Below are positions 16,554-24,386 of a stretch of 64,000 nucleotides of DNA, in pieces (the stretch's first letter is position 1; every line of letters begins with the position of its first letter). Source of the stretch: Clostridiales bacterium (GTDB lineage: Bacteria > Bacillota > Clostridia > Saccharofermentanales > Saccharofermentanaceae); assembly GCA_017510605.1 (NCBI GenBank), contig JAFWMQ010000009.1, positions 1-64,000 of the forward strand. Direction: 5' to 3'. The translations under genes were made by a program, and so were the position numbers. The notes under the pieces are model-generated. The model saw only the letters and a list, made by a program, of their open reading frames with translations. It was not told the DNA's origin and made no database searches.

Positions 16554-17752
16554 CTGTTTTTCTCAAAACTGTAGTATTCGTTAACAAGGCTCTTGTACCC
16601 GAGAGCCTTTAATTCTTCATAACGTACGTTGTAGCGTGATTTTGTATGAGTTCCGCTGATTAGATAGCGGAGAAGTTCCTGCGCGTAAAGATCAATCTCG
16701 TGAAGGCTTTTCGAAGTCGTGATGACGGGGAAGAACCACAGGCTCCACGTGAGGTCGGAATCTTCGTTGGCCTCAAGGAGTTTGTGATTAAATATCCTGA
16801 TAAATGCCGCTGCGGCTTTGGTGCCGTCAAGCCCTTCGCGAATTCTCCAGCGGTTAAGCGCGCGGGCTTTTCTGCGCATCTTCTGCTTGAGCTTTATAAC
16901 TGATGCAGGAGCAATATCGATCCCGCCTTTTTTGATTTCGATACCGAGGAATGTAAAACCGTCTTCGGGCCTGCCGTAAACTTCTTTATCAGGATTGATC
17001 TTGAGACCCTTGTCCTTCAGGTGATCATGGATCACCGTCTTATACTCATTTATCTTTTCTTCATCCTTCGCGAAAACAATGATGTCATCAGAGTATCTCG
17101 CATATAAGATGCCTCTGCTGTAAAACCACTCGTCAAGATCTTTAAGGTAGAGATCGGCGTAGAAGGAAGCTATAGGGGTTCCTGCCATTATGCCTTTCTG
17201 CCCGCAGATAATGTCATCGCCGGATATGACTTTTTCTTCGCAAAGGAGCGCTTTCATAAAATGCAGAAGCTTGTCATCGTCAGTGACCGTCCCGTCAAGA
17301 ATATTGCAGATCCTGTCAACGGGGATCGAGTTGAAATAATCACTCACATCGATCTTGTATGAATAGAGTGAATGAAGCTCTCTTGTGCGGGAAATGGCGT
17401 TTATCGCATCTTTTGCGCAGATGCCGGGACGGAATGAGTAAAGGTTCGGGGAGTAGATGTGGTCGAATTTTCGAAGCGTCAGATAGGTGAGGAGCTTTAA
17501 GAACATATTGAAATCATAAGGGTATTTATAGACTGTGCGCTTCTTCTGGCTGCTCATCTTGCTGATTACCGATTTGGTTGGAAGCGGAAGGTCAGAACAT
17601 GAGCATACAGCATCCTTGTATGTGAGATATGCTCCGGAATCAATGAATTCGCGGAGCTCTTTCTTAAGGCGCTTAGAACAGCGCAATCCGGACTTGTATT
17701 CGTAGAACTTTTCCCAGCTGCTCTTCTCGAAGAGCTTATCGATCAGCGACAT
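16550..17752 (-). CDS. Stand-alone reverse transcriptase
   Basis: A 400-residue RNA-directed DNA polymerase. Motifs run in order: 'FDHIYSPNLYSFRPG' (RT2 region, about 97-110), motif A 'YKIDVSDYFNSI' with D135, 'QKGIMAGTPIASFYADLYL' (185-203), catalytic Y220-S221-D222-D223, and 'GFTFLGIEIKKGG' (265-277). It has a thumb-like C-terminus but no maturase, HNH or Cas1 domain, and no group II intron RNA is recognisable around it. The 'AGTPIAS' motif differs from 'QGSPLSP' of intron enzymes. ATG 17752 with GAAGG upstream is chosen over 17824, because a TATAAT at 17791-17786 on this strand would otherwise lie inside the gene. Possibly an unknown-group or defence reverse transcriptase. Confidence 0.9.
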   Translation of the reverse strand: MSLIDKLFEKSSWEKFYEYKSGLRCSKRLKKELREFIDSGAYLTYKDAVCSCSDLPLPTKSVISKMSSQKKRTVYKYPYDFNMFLKLLTYLTLRKFDHIYSPNLYSFRPGICAKDAINAISRTRELHSLYSYKIDVSDYFNSIPVDRICNILDGTVTDDDKLLHFMKALLCEEKVISGDDIICGQKGIMAGTPIASFYADLYLKDLDEWFYSRGILYARYSDDIIVFAKDEEKINEYKTVIHDHLKDKGLKINPDKEVYGRPEDGFTFLGIEIKKGGIDIAPASVIKLKQKMRRKARALNRWRIREGLDGTKAAAAFIRIFNHKLLEANEDSDLTWSLWFFPVITTSKSLHEIDLYAQELLRYLISGTHTKSRYNVRYEELKALGYKSLVNEYYSFEKNS

Positions 17753-17785
17753 TTTTTCCTTCACTCTGAGGTTTATTTGTGCTGA

Positions 17786-17815
17786 ATTATAACTCATTTT
17801 GCAAATTGGTATAAT
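17786..17815. promoter_or_regulatory. Back-to-back -10 elements for the reverse transcriptase and HAD genes
   Basis: TATAAT on the plus strand at 17810-17815 faces the HAD gene (ATG 17848). TATAAT on the minus strand (17791-17786) faces the reverse transcriptase (ATG 17752). The -35 boxes are weak on both sides, so the call rests on the -10 matches and the geometry. Confidence 0.4.
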
Positions 17816-17847
17816 AGATAGCAATGATTGAGAACTGAGGATAATTT

Positions 17848-18510
17848 ATGCAGGATAAAAAAGGCATCATCTTTGATATGGACGGCACAGTGTGGGATTC
17901 TTCCGAGAACGTTGCAAGATCATGGACAGTCAAGGTGCACGAGGCAGGATATACGGATAAGACAGTTACCAGGGAAGACATCCAGAGCGTCATGGGAAAG
18001 CCTATGGACGTTATTGCGGATACGCTCTTCACATATACAGAGAAAGGCCCAGAGCGTGACAGCCTCCGTTATTCTTGCGAGAATTACGAGAACGAATATC
18101 TCAGACAGAACGGCGGTATTCTCTACGACGGCGTGCTCGAGACCTGGGCTGAACTTAAAAAGAGCGGCTATCACATCTATATCGTAAGCAACTGTCAGGC
18201 AGGATACATCGAGTCCTTCCTTAGCTTCTATAACATCGCTTACGGTACTCCCGAAGATCTTGTTGAGGACATCGAGTGCTACGGAAATAATCTTCTGCAA
18301 AAGGATGAGAACATAAAGCTCCTGGCTGAACGCAACGGCCTTACTGCCGCATGCTATGTAGGCGATATCCAAAGTGATTACGATGCGACCTTTAAGGCCG
18401 GTTTTCCGTTTATCCATGCGAAATACGGCTTCGGCACGATCAATACCGAGGTCCCGTATATTAATGCATTCAGCGACCTTATTAAAGTCGTTCCTGAAGT
18501 TATAGGTTAA
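17848..18510 (+). CDS. HAD-superfamily phosphatase
   Basis: A 220-residue HAD hydrolase. Motif I is 'IIFDMDGTVWDSS' (nucleophile D10, general acid D12), motif II is 'IYIVSNCQ', a Lys lies in 'KDENIKLL', and motif IV is 'CYVGDIQSDYDAT'. A helical cap at about 15-85 makes it a subfamily I phosphoglycolate-phosphatase-like enzyme. It lies 21 nt before the glycerol-1-phosphate dehydrogenase gene and is probably co-transcribed, so a glycerol-phosphate-type substrate is possible but not shown. Confidence 0.88.
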   Translation: MQDKKGIIFDMDGTVWDSSENVARSWTVKVHEAGYTDKTVTREDIQSVMGKPMDVIADTLFTYTEKGPERDSLRYSCENYENEYLRQNGGILYDGVLETWAELKKSGYHIYIVSNCQAGYIESFLSFYNIAYGTPEDLVEDIECYGNNLLQKDENIKLLAERNGLTAACYVGDIQSDYDATFKAGFPFIHAKYGFGTINTEVPYINAFSDLIKVVPEVIG

Positions 18511-18531
18511 GGCGAAAGCGAGGAAATAATT

Positions 18532-19587
18532 ATGCCAAAAGACGAGATTGCGATCCCTTCGATACTTAAGATAGAACGCGGTGTTACCGCGCACATCGGT
18601 GAATACCTTAAAGATGCGGGCTTCACGCAGGTCGTGATCCTGTTTGGCAACGGTCTTACCGCGATGTTCGGAGATGCTGTTTTCGGGTCATTCGAAAAGG
18701 CTGGCGTCAAGGTGCTTCATCATCAGGAGATGGACACTGTGGACTTCAAAGACATAACCGGTCTCGCCTTAGAACTTCCCAACAAAACTCAGGCCGTAAT
18801 CGGCATGGGCGGCGGCAAGGTCATCGATGCGGCGAAGTACATCGGATACATCTTAAGGATCCCGTTCATCAGCGTTCCGACGAGTTCTTCGTCTGACGGT
18901 TTCTCGAGTTCATCAGCATCGCTCATCGTTGACGGTCACCGCAAATCCCTCCCCGCGAAAATGGCCTACGGCATCCTCGTTGATACCGATGTCATTAAGA
19001 GCGCGCCTGTCAGATTCCTTCATTCAGGCGTAGGCGACATGGTCGCAAAGATCTCTTCGACCTACGATTGGCAGCATGAAGAAGACATGGGCTACGACGA
19101 AGTAAATGACTTTGCCTTCATGATCGCGAAAAAAGCAGTCAATTCCTTTGTCAGAACACCTTTTGAATCCATAGAGGAAGACCTCTTCCTCAAGGAACTA
19201 CTTGACTCTCTTGCAATGAGCGGCGTCGCAAACGAGATCGCAGGTTCGAGCGCTCCGACAAGCGGCAGTGAGCACCTGATCTCACACGCACTCGATTCAT
19301 TCCTCGAGCGTCCGCAGCTTCACGGCATCCAGGTCGGTATCGCCACCTATATCATGTGCAGGATCTGTGACCACAGATGGAAGAGGGTAGATGAGATCTT
19401 CACCAAGACCGGTTTCTGGGATTATTGCGCGACGCTTGATCTTAAAGTTTCTGATTTCAGCAAGGCGATCGACATGGCGCCTTCGATCAAGCCGCACCGC
19501 CACACTTATATTCATGAAGAAAAGTACCGCGAACTAGCGAAGGCTCTGCTTACGAGCGACGGGAAGCTGAAGGCGGTATTGAAGTAA
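18532..19587 (+). CDS. egsA: sn-glycerol-1-phosphate dehydrogenase (AraM/EgsA family)
   Basis: A 351-residue iron-alcohol-dehydrogenase-fold enzyme. The nucleotide-binding segment 'GMGGGKVIDAAKYIG' (about 85-100) and 'FISVPTSSSSDGFSS' are typical of glycerol-1-phosphate dehydrogenases. Metal-site residues appear in 'GVGDMVAK' (Asp) and in the His motifs 'SEHLISHALD' and 'LHGIQVG'. The AraM/EgsA family makes sn-glycerol 1-phosphate from dihydroxyacetone phosphate. It follows the HAD gene by 21 nt, with GCGAGGA as ribosome site. In some Firmicutes the product enters prenyl-glycerol lipids; no such prenyltransferase is present here. Confidence 0.85.
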   Translation: MPKDEIAIPSILKIERGVTAHIGEYLKDAGFTQVVILFGNGLTAMFGDAVFGSFEKAGVKVLHHQEMDTVDFKDITGLALELPNKTQAVIGMGGGKVIDAAKYIGYILRIPFISVPTSSSSDGFSSSSASLIVDGHRKSLPAKMAYGILVDTDVIKSAPVRFLHSGVGDMVAKISSTYDWQHEEDMGYDEVNDFAFMIAKKAVNSFVRTPFESIEEDLFLKELLDSLAMSGVANEIAGSSAPTSGSEHLISHALDSFLERPQLHGIQVGIATYIMCRICDHRWKRVDEIFTKTGFWDYCATLDLKVSDFSKAIDMAPSIKPHRHTYIHEEKYRELAKALLTSDGKLKAVLK

Positions 19588-19640
19588 TCTGCTTATTTCT
19601 GAATCCGACGGCAGCTTTTCTGTTAACCGGGGGGGATGGT

Positions 19641-19790
19641 GTTTTCTATTGGAAATTTAGAAAATTAGGGTTCCCGATAGAATTTTATATGTTTTTCTAT
19701 CGGAAATCCTGAAAATTGACTTTCCCGATAGAATTTCCGCGTTTTTCTATCGGAAATCCAAAAAAACAAGCATTTCCGATAGAAGTTCGT
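19641..19790. repeat. Three 50-bp tandem hairpin repeats (TTCTATCGGAAA family)
   Basis: Units start at 19641, 19691 and 19741, so the period is exactly 50 bp. Each has GTTTTTCTATCGGAAATCC at the left and an inverted (T)TTCCCGATAGAA about 17 nt later, followed by TTTCCGC-like sequence. Unit 1 is the most diverged (CTATTGG). The rest of the gap (19588-19935) is AT-rich, with TATAAT at 19901-19906 and a perfect AGGAGGTGAT at 19921-19930 for the next gene. Confidence 0.85.
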
Positions 19791-19935
19791 CTGTTGAAAT
19801 GATTATTTGACAGTTGGCCCGTATTTCCTGATATTTTGTCCTCAAAATTGAGACTGGTCTCAACCTTTTCAAAAAGCCGCAATTTTCATGACAGGGAATA
19901 TATAATTGCTCCAAATGAACAGGAGGTGATTCCCT

Positions 19936-20724
19936 ATGCCCGAAAGTATCAGACAGGATATGAAGGCACGTTATGAACTGCTTTTAAATACTATTATGGA
20001 ATTGAAACACAGGATAGAGAAATTGCCTGAGGGAACAGTATATGTCAGACATCAAAACGGACATGTTTACTATTATCGGCTTATGCCTGATAAAGTGGAA
20101 ACAACAATGGGAAGTGATGACAGGGAGTTAATAGAAGCGCTTGTTCAGAAAGAATATCTCTTGAAAGTTTTGCGTTCTGCGGTTAACGAGTCGGAAGCAT
20201 TGAAGAGGATGATGAGAATTTATCCTGAATCCGGTATGGAAGAAGTTTATGATAATCTGCCGACCGGCCGGAAAATGCTGGCAAAACCGATAGTACCCGG
20301 CGATGAGCAGTTCGCTGCAAAATGGATGAATGTACCATATGAGCGCAAGCCGTTCAAAAAGGGAGCGCCGGTATTCAAGACGATCAGAGGTGAAAGAGTA
20401 AGATCAAAATCGGAGATGATAATTGCAGACAGACTCTGGGCAAACGGGATTCCTTACAGATATGAGTATCCGTTGAAAATCGGGAAAAAGGTTATACATC
20501 CGGATTTTACCATTTTACGGATGAGTGACAGAAAGATCGTTTATTATGAGCATTGCGGAAAGATGGACGATCCGGAATATACGGAAGATATGTTGGAGAG
20601 GATCAATGATTACAATCATGAAATAATCTTTTTGGGAGACAGTTTATTTCTTTCTTTTGAATCTTCAACAACTCCGCTCGATACCGGTTTTGTTGATAAC
20701 CTGATCAATACGCATTTCAGATAA
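19936..20724 (+). CDS. PD-(D/E)XK nuclease-like protein
   Basis: A 262-residue protein. The first 85 residues are helical or coiled-coil-like, ahead of a C-terminal module (about 150-245) with the order of a restriction-endonuclease-like core: 'RSKSEMIIADRLWANGIPYRYEYPL' (Glu), then 'VIHPDFTI' (PD), then 'IVYYEHCGKMDDPEY' (E-x-H), followed by a helix and 'HEIIFLGDS'. Proteins with this C-terminal pattern are frequent in Clostridia genomes and usually annotated only by domain. AGGAGGTGAT precedes the ATG. It is single, with the LytTR cassette 100 nt downstream. DNA or RNA target unknown. Confidence 0.7.
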   Translation: MPESIRQDMKARYELLLNTIMELKHRIEKLPEGTVYVRHQNGHVYYYRLMPDKVETTMGSDDRELIEALVQKEYLLKVLRSAVNESEALKRMMRIYPESGMEEVYDNLPTGRKMLAKPIVPGDEQFAAKWMNVPYERKPFKKGAPVFKTIRGERVRSKSEMIIADRLWANGIPYRYEYPLKIGKKVIHPDFTILRMSDRKIVYYEHCGKMDDPEYTEDMLERINDYNHEIIFLGDSLFLSFESSTTPLDTGFVDNLINTHFR

Positions 20725-20738
20725 TTGTATTTTTACAG

Positions 20739-20772
20739 ACCGCTTGGTTTCCCATATGTACCGCTTGGTTTC
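20739..20772 (+). promoter_or_regulatory. LytTR-type operator: 13-bp direct repeats, 21-bp spacing
   Basis: ACCGCTTGGTTTC occurs perfectly at 20739-20751 and 20760-20772, 21 bp apart. LytTR-domain regulators bind pairs of short direct repeats about two helical turns apart, upstream of the -35 box. The -35 lies 8 bp downstream, and a LytTR protein is encoded in the same operon, so autoregulation is the simplest reading. Confidence 0.75.
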
Positions 20773-20779
20773 ATTTGTA

Positions 20780-20807
20780 TTGAGCGAAAGATCACAGCCG
20801 ATATACT
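20780..20807 (+). promoter_or_regulatory. Promoter of the LytTR regulatory cassette
   Basis: TTGAGC (20780-20785), a 16-bp spacer, then TATACT (20802-20807). AAGGAGG and ATG 20836 follow. Confidence 0.6.
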
Positions 20808-20835
20808 GACTTCAAAACCAAGGAGGTACAAGGCT

Positions 20836-21444
20836 ATGACAGACTTTACAAATGACAGAATAACAAAAGCGGTTCCGGTCTCAAACGATTACCGCGGAAT
20901 GAAGACAGAGGCGATGATCCTGCAGAAGAAGGGAGCGCCGTTTATGATGGCATCGGTGGTTATCTGGACGCTGGTTACTATCGTGAGGATGTTGCCGGCC
21001 GACCTGATGACGAAGAACCTTTACACATTCTATTGCCCGGCTTTATTGATACCTTGTGTGCTTTTATTCTCGAAGATGACCGGGGCGCATGTGTTCAGGA
21101 ACAGAAATAATCCTTTCAACAAACTCGGATTCTTAAACACGCTGAACCAGATGCTGTATCTGCTGATCGTGATGTGGGCATTCAATCAGAAGCCGGAAGC
21201 AATGCTGATGCTTTTCGCAATGGTGTTCGGAGCGCATCTGCTGCCGTTCTCATGGCTCTATGAGAGCAGGACTTATCTTGTAATGTCGCTTGTTACGACA
21301 TTCGGATCGATGATCATAGCGGTTTTCGCGCCTGAAGTATATGTGGGATTATTCATGATTGTTTGCCAGATCGTGATGTCAGCGTTGCTTTTGATCGAAT
21401 GCAGAAAACTTGACCGTGCTCAAAAAGCGGAGGTTGAATTATAA
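20836..21444 (+). CDS. Multi-pass membrane protein of unknown function
   Basis: A 202-residue protein with about six hydrophobic helices from residue 33 onward, after a short hydrophilic N-terminus. A longer reading frame begins at 20725, but ATG 20836 has a perfect AAGGAGG (about 20820-20826), and the longer form would read through the promoter and operator. The segment 'LQKKGAPFMMASVVIWTLVTI' recalls a Firmicutes family often annotated DUF7010; I am only moderately sure. It is the first gene of the operon headed by the LytTR operator, so it is probably the regulated output or a third component of the regulatory system. Confidence 0.75.
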   Translation: MTDFTNDRITKAVPVSNDYRGMKTEAMILQKKGAPFMMASVVIWTLVTIVRMLPADLMTKNLYTFYCPALLIPCVLLFSKMTGAHVFRNRNNPFNKLGFLNTLNQMLYLLIVMWAFNQKPEAMLMLFAMVFGAHLLPFSWLYESRTYLVMSLVTTFGSMIIAVFAPEVYVGLFMIVCQIVMSALLLIECRKLDRAQKAEVEL

Positions 21445-21478
21445 TTATCTCGAAAATAAGGAACTTCGGGAGTCACAG

Positions 21479-21919
21479 ATGAAAGTTACGATAAAGAAAG
21501 ATATAGATTCCGGTACGGCGGTGGAGATCCACTGCCGTGAAGTGACTTCCGAGACCGAGCGCCTGGAGCGTTACATCAGGCGTTTTGATGAGCGTCTCAT
21601 GGCATCGGAAAATGGCAGTACTTATAACGTATCAATTGAAGAGATACTTTATATTGAGTCGGTCGATAAGAAGACTTTTCTGTACACGTCAGGGCACGTG
21701 CTTCAGACGGAGAAGAGGCTTTACGAGCTTGAGGATCTCCTGGATGAGAAGACGTTTTTCAGGTGTTCCAAGTCTGTGATCGTAAACCTTAACAAAGTCA
21801 CTAAGCTCAAGCCGGAAGTTACGCGCAACATTCTTGCAACGCTTACAAACGGTGAGGTCATTGTTATCTCAAGACGTTATGTCAGGGCTCTCAAGACTTT
21901 GATCGGATTGGACGGATAA
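21479..21919 (+). CDS. LytTR-family DNA-binding regulator (no receiver domain)
   Basis: A 146-residue transcription factor. The LytTR domain (about 48-145) contains 'SIEEILYIESVDKKTFLYT', 'FFRCSKSVIVNLNKVTKL' and 'GEVIVISRRYVRALK'. There is no response-regulator receiver, so activity must be controlled otherwise, as in LytTR regulatory systems where a membrane protein encoded next door is the inhibitor. ATG 21479 with CGGGAG 6 nt upstream is chosen over the earlier in-frame TTG/GTG-type codons, which overlap the previous gene. It is followed by a DUF3021 gene 4 nt later. Confidence 0.9.
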   Translation: MKVTIKKDIDSGTAVEIHCREVTSETERLERYIRRFDERLMASENGSTYNVSIEEILYIESVDKKTFLYTSGHVLQTEKRLYELEDLLDEKTFFRCSKSVIVNLNKVTKLKPEVTRNILATLTNGEVIVISRRYVRALKTLIGLDG

Positions 21920-21923
21920 GGTT

Positions 21924-22370
21924 ATGGAAGATATTAAGAAATTATTGGTCTATTTCAGGAATGCGCTGGCATTCTCATATTCGTGGCTCGTGCTCTGCAC
22001 GGTGCTGGTATCGCTTGCAGGCGGCAACAGTGAAGTGACGGTATTATTCCTTTTAAAACTCCTGACTCTCTGCGCGTGGGGATCTTTTTGCTTCGTATTC
22101 TCATTCTGCACAAGGTTCATGAGGAAGAGGGGATTTGTGGCAGACCTGACAGTGTTCTTTCTGCTGTTCGTGCCCGCAGAGGTCCTGATGTTCTATCTGA
22201 TGGGAATTTTCGAGGGCACGGGAACACCGGCGCTGTGGATAACACTTGCTGTGATCGTTGCGGTATTTTATGTGTCTGCGCTTTGCATCGATATTTTCGT
22301 AATGCGCAGGCGCAGTAAGGAATATACGGAAAAACTGATGGATTATAATGCGCATAATGCTTCAAAATGA
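21924..22370 (+). CDS. DUF3021 family membrane protein, partner of the LytTR regulator
   Basis: A 148-residue protein with four hydrophobic helices (about 15-35, 42-62, 75-98 and 105-128) and a charged C-terminal tail. This is the size and layout of DUF3021 proteins, which typically lie right after a LytTR gene. It begins 4 nt after the LytTR stop with its ribosome site (ATAAGG) in the intergenic overlap. By analogy with streptococcal LytTR pairs it may sequester or inhibit the regulator at the membrane; the signal is unknown. Confidence 0.83.
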   Translation: MEDIKKLLVYFRNALAFSYSWLVLCTVLVSLAGGNSEVTVLFLLKLLTLCAWGSFCFVFSFCTRFMRKRGFVADLTVFFLLFVPAEVLMFYLMGIFEGTGTPALWITLAVIVAVFYVSALCIDIFVMRRRSKEYTEKLMDYNAHNASK

Positions 22371-22400
22371 TTTACAAACTGACGCTATAAATGTTACTAT
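22371..22400 (+). promoter_or_regulatory. Candidate promoter of the GH43 gene
   Basis: TTTACA (22371-22376), an 18-bp spacer, then TACTAT (22395-22400), about 40 nt before ATG 22442. Confidence 0.4.
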
Positions 22401-22441
22401 TCTCTATACGTGATTATTTAAGAAGCAAATAAGAGGTGCCT

Positions 22442-23425
22442 ATGAAAAAGAACGAGAGAAAAGAACTTGTCACTAACATCTATACAGCAGATCCTTCTGC
22501 GCATGTTTTTAACGGCAAGATCTACATTTATCCTTCTCATGATGAAGATAACGACCTGCCTGAGGATGACGACGGCGAGCAGTATGTGATGAAGGATTAT
22601 CACATCCTCTCCATGGATTCACTGGACAGCGAATGTGTTGATAACGGTGTTGCGCTGAGAGAAGAGGATATCCCGTGGGTAGGAAGACAGCTCTGGGCAC
22701 CTGATGCAATACAGCTTAACGGAAAGTATTACCTTGTTTTCCCGGCAAAGGATAAGAACGAGATCTTCAGGATCGGAGTTGCCGAGTCTGATTCTCCCGT
22801 AGGACCTTTCAAGCCTCAGGACAATTTTATCGAGGGAAGCTACAGTATCGATCCTGCTGTCCTTCTTGATGATGACGGCAAGATCTGGTGCTATAACGGC
22901 GGACTCTGGGGCGGCCAGCTCGAGATGTGGCAGTCCGGTTCGTTCAACCCCAAGGAGCATCGTCCCGAGGGCGACGAGAAGGCTCTGGGACCCCTTGTTG
23001 CACAGTTCAAGCCCACAATGGACGGTTATGTTGCGGCACCCAAGATGATCACGATCCTTGACGAGAACGGCGAGCCCCTTAAGGCAAAGGATGAAGACCG
23101 CCGCTACTTCGAAGGCCCCTGGATGCATAAGTTCAACGGCAAGTACTATCTCTCATATTCAACAGGAACAACACATTATCTCTGCTATGCAGAAGGTGAT
23201 AATCCGGAAGGACCTTTCACATATAAGGGAAGGCTGATGGAGCCTGTTATCGGCTGGACGACACATCATTCCATAGTTGAGATCGATGGTGAATGGTATC
23301 TGTTCTATCACGATGCAAAGTTCTCTGGCGGATGTGACCACAAGAGATGCGTTAAGTTCACGAAGCTCAATATTGCTGAGGACGGCACGATCGAGAAGAT
23401 CAATCCTTACGATCACGAGAACTGA
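22442..23425 (+). CDS. Glycoside hydrolase family 43 (beta-xylosidase/arabinofuranosidase type)
   Basis: A 327-residue five-bladed beta-propeller glycosidase without signal peptide, hence cytoplasmic. The catalytic triad is visible: base D17 in 'YTADPSAHVF', pKa modulator D137 in 'YSIDPAVLLDDDG', and acid E224 in 'RYFEGPWMHK'. 'GGCDHKRCV' near the C-terminus is common in this GH43 branch. ATG 22442 with AAGAGG 5 nt upstream is chosen over GTG 22436. It would cleave xylo- or arabino-oligosaccharides brought in by ABC transporters. A bidirectional terminator separates it from the convergent permease gene. Confidence 0.92.
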   Translation: MKKNERKELVTNIYTADPSAHVFNGKIYIYPSHDEDNDLPEDDDGEQYVMKDYHILSMDSLDSECVDNGVALREEDIPWVGRQLWAPDAIQLNGKYYLVFPAKDKNEIFRIGVAESDSPVGPFKPQDNFIEGSYSIDPAVLLDDDGKIWCYNGGLWGGQLEMWQSGSFNPKEHRPEGDEKALGPLVAQFKPTMDGYVAAPKMITILDENGEPLKAKDEDRRYFEGPWMHKFNGKYYLSYSTGTTHYLCYAEGDNPEGPFTYKGRLMEPVIGWTTHHSIVEIDGEWYLFYHDAKFSGGCDHKRCVKFTKLNIAEDGTIEKINPYDHEN

Positions 23426-23450
23426 GTTTTTTCGAAAAACAGAAATAAGC

Positions 23451-23481
23451 AGGGCTGGCTCAAGGATACAGAGTCAGCCCT
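23451..23481. terminator. Terminator between convergent GH43 and permease genes
   Basis: AGGGCTGGCTC pairs with GAGTCAGCCCT (one G-U) around AAGGATACA, followed by TTTGTT on the plus strand. It lies between convergent genes and may serve both. Confidence 0.8.
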
Positions 23482-23497
23482 TTGTTATTGATGAAAA

Positions 23498-24334
23498 CTA
23501 CATCTTTACGCTGCCCAGCTGGACACCTTCGACTATATGCTTGGACAGGAAAAGAAAGACTATTACCGGAGGAATGGTTGTAACAAACATCGGTATTGTG
23601 GTCTCACCTAATCCGTAGTTCAGGATCAGAACGACAGGGAGTGTTTTCTTTGATTCTTCTAAGAGGAGAACGAGCGGGAGAAAAGTATCATTCCAGCTGC
23701 TTACAAATGCTAAAATTGCCTGTGTTGCGATAGCCGGCTTCATGATCGGAAGAACTATCTGGTTGAATATCCTGAATTCACCGGCACCGTCGATCCTGGC
23801 GGAATCCAAGAGCTCCTTTGAGAAAACCGATTCCAGATAAAGCCGCATGAAGACTACCGATATCGGGGTGGCGATCGCAGGGAGGATCAGGAGGGACAGC
23901 TTGTTGTTCATTTGGAATTTGTATGCCAGCCGGATAAAGCCTCCTGTTGCGACTACAGTAGGGATCATCATAACTGCCATTATAAAATTGCTGAATACTT
24001 TTCTTAGTTTCCATTTATAAGATGTGATCGCATGCGCAGTCATGGCTGAGAAGTAGATGTTCAAAAGCGTGCTGCACACGGTAACGATCATCGAATTAAT
24101 AAGGCCGGTCACGACACGTGATTTAAAAAACTTTACGAGTTGTGTCCATCTCTTGGGGAGGACTTTCAATACACGTCCGGGATCATTCAGTCTGAAACCG
24201 GTAAAGTCAGACAGCATCAGCAGGAATGGGTAAAGAGTCATCAGCATCAATATGACGGACACTGCATAGACGATTATTTTGAGCCGGATCTCATTTCTTC
24301 TAACCGACAATCTGTTTATTCCAATATCACCCAA
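23498..24334 (-). CDS. Carbohydrate ABC transporter permease (MalG type)
   Basis: About 278 residues with six hydrophobic helices. The EAA loop reads 'DSARIDGAGEFRIFNQIVLPIMKPA', and the C-terminus 'EGVQLGSVKM' is typical of MalG/LacG-type permeases. A TTG start (24334) with GAGGGAG and a 6-nt spacer on this strand is chosen; GTG 24349 would overlap that ribosome site. It is oriented away from the MalF-type gene at 24490, whereas such pairs normally lie in tandem. No binding-protein gene is adjacent, so it may rely on a solute-binding protein encoded elsewhere. Related to the permease at 45260-46135. Confidence 0.9.
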   Translation of the reverse strand: MGDIGINRLSVRRNEIRLKIIVYAVSVILMLMTLYPFLLMLSDFTGFRLNDPGRVLKVLPKRWTQLVKFFKSRVVTGLINSMIVTVCSTLLNIYFSAMTAHAITSYKWKLRKVFSNFIMAVMMIPTVVATGGFIRLAYKFQMNNKLSLLILPAIATPISVVFMRLYLESVFSKELLDSARIDGAGEFRIFNQIVLPIMKPAIATQAILAFVSSWNDTFLPLVLLLEESKKTLPVVLILNYGLGETTIPMFVTTIPPVIVFLFLSKHIVEGVQLGSVKM

Positions 24335-24386
24335 AACGGTCTCCCTCACACTGTCAAATGACTGTAATCAGTTCGATCATAAAATC

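Noticed and set aside
16550..17752. Diversity-generating retroelement or retron
   Set aside because: No near-identical template/variable repeat pair, no C-type-lectin target, and no msr/msd-like structured RNA was found beside the reverse transcriptase. The motif 4 sequence also differs from those classes as I know them.
19641..19790. CRISPR-like array with a 50-bp period
   Set aside because: The sequence between conserved arms is itself similar between units, the arms are inverted within each unit, there are only 2-3 units, and no cas gene is near.
23428..23437. Recurrent TTTTCGAAAA-type palindromes in several intergenic regions
   Set aside because: Short, variable and without constant position relative to genes; chance in AT-rich spacers cannot be excluded.
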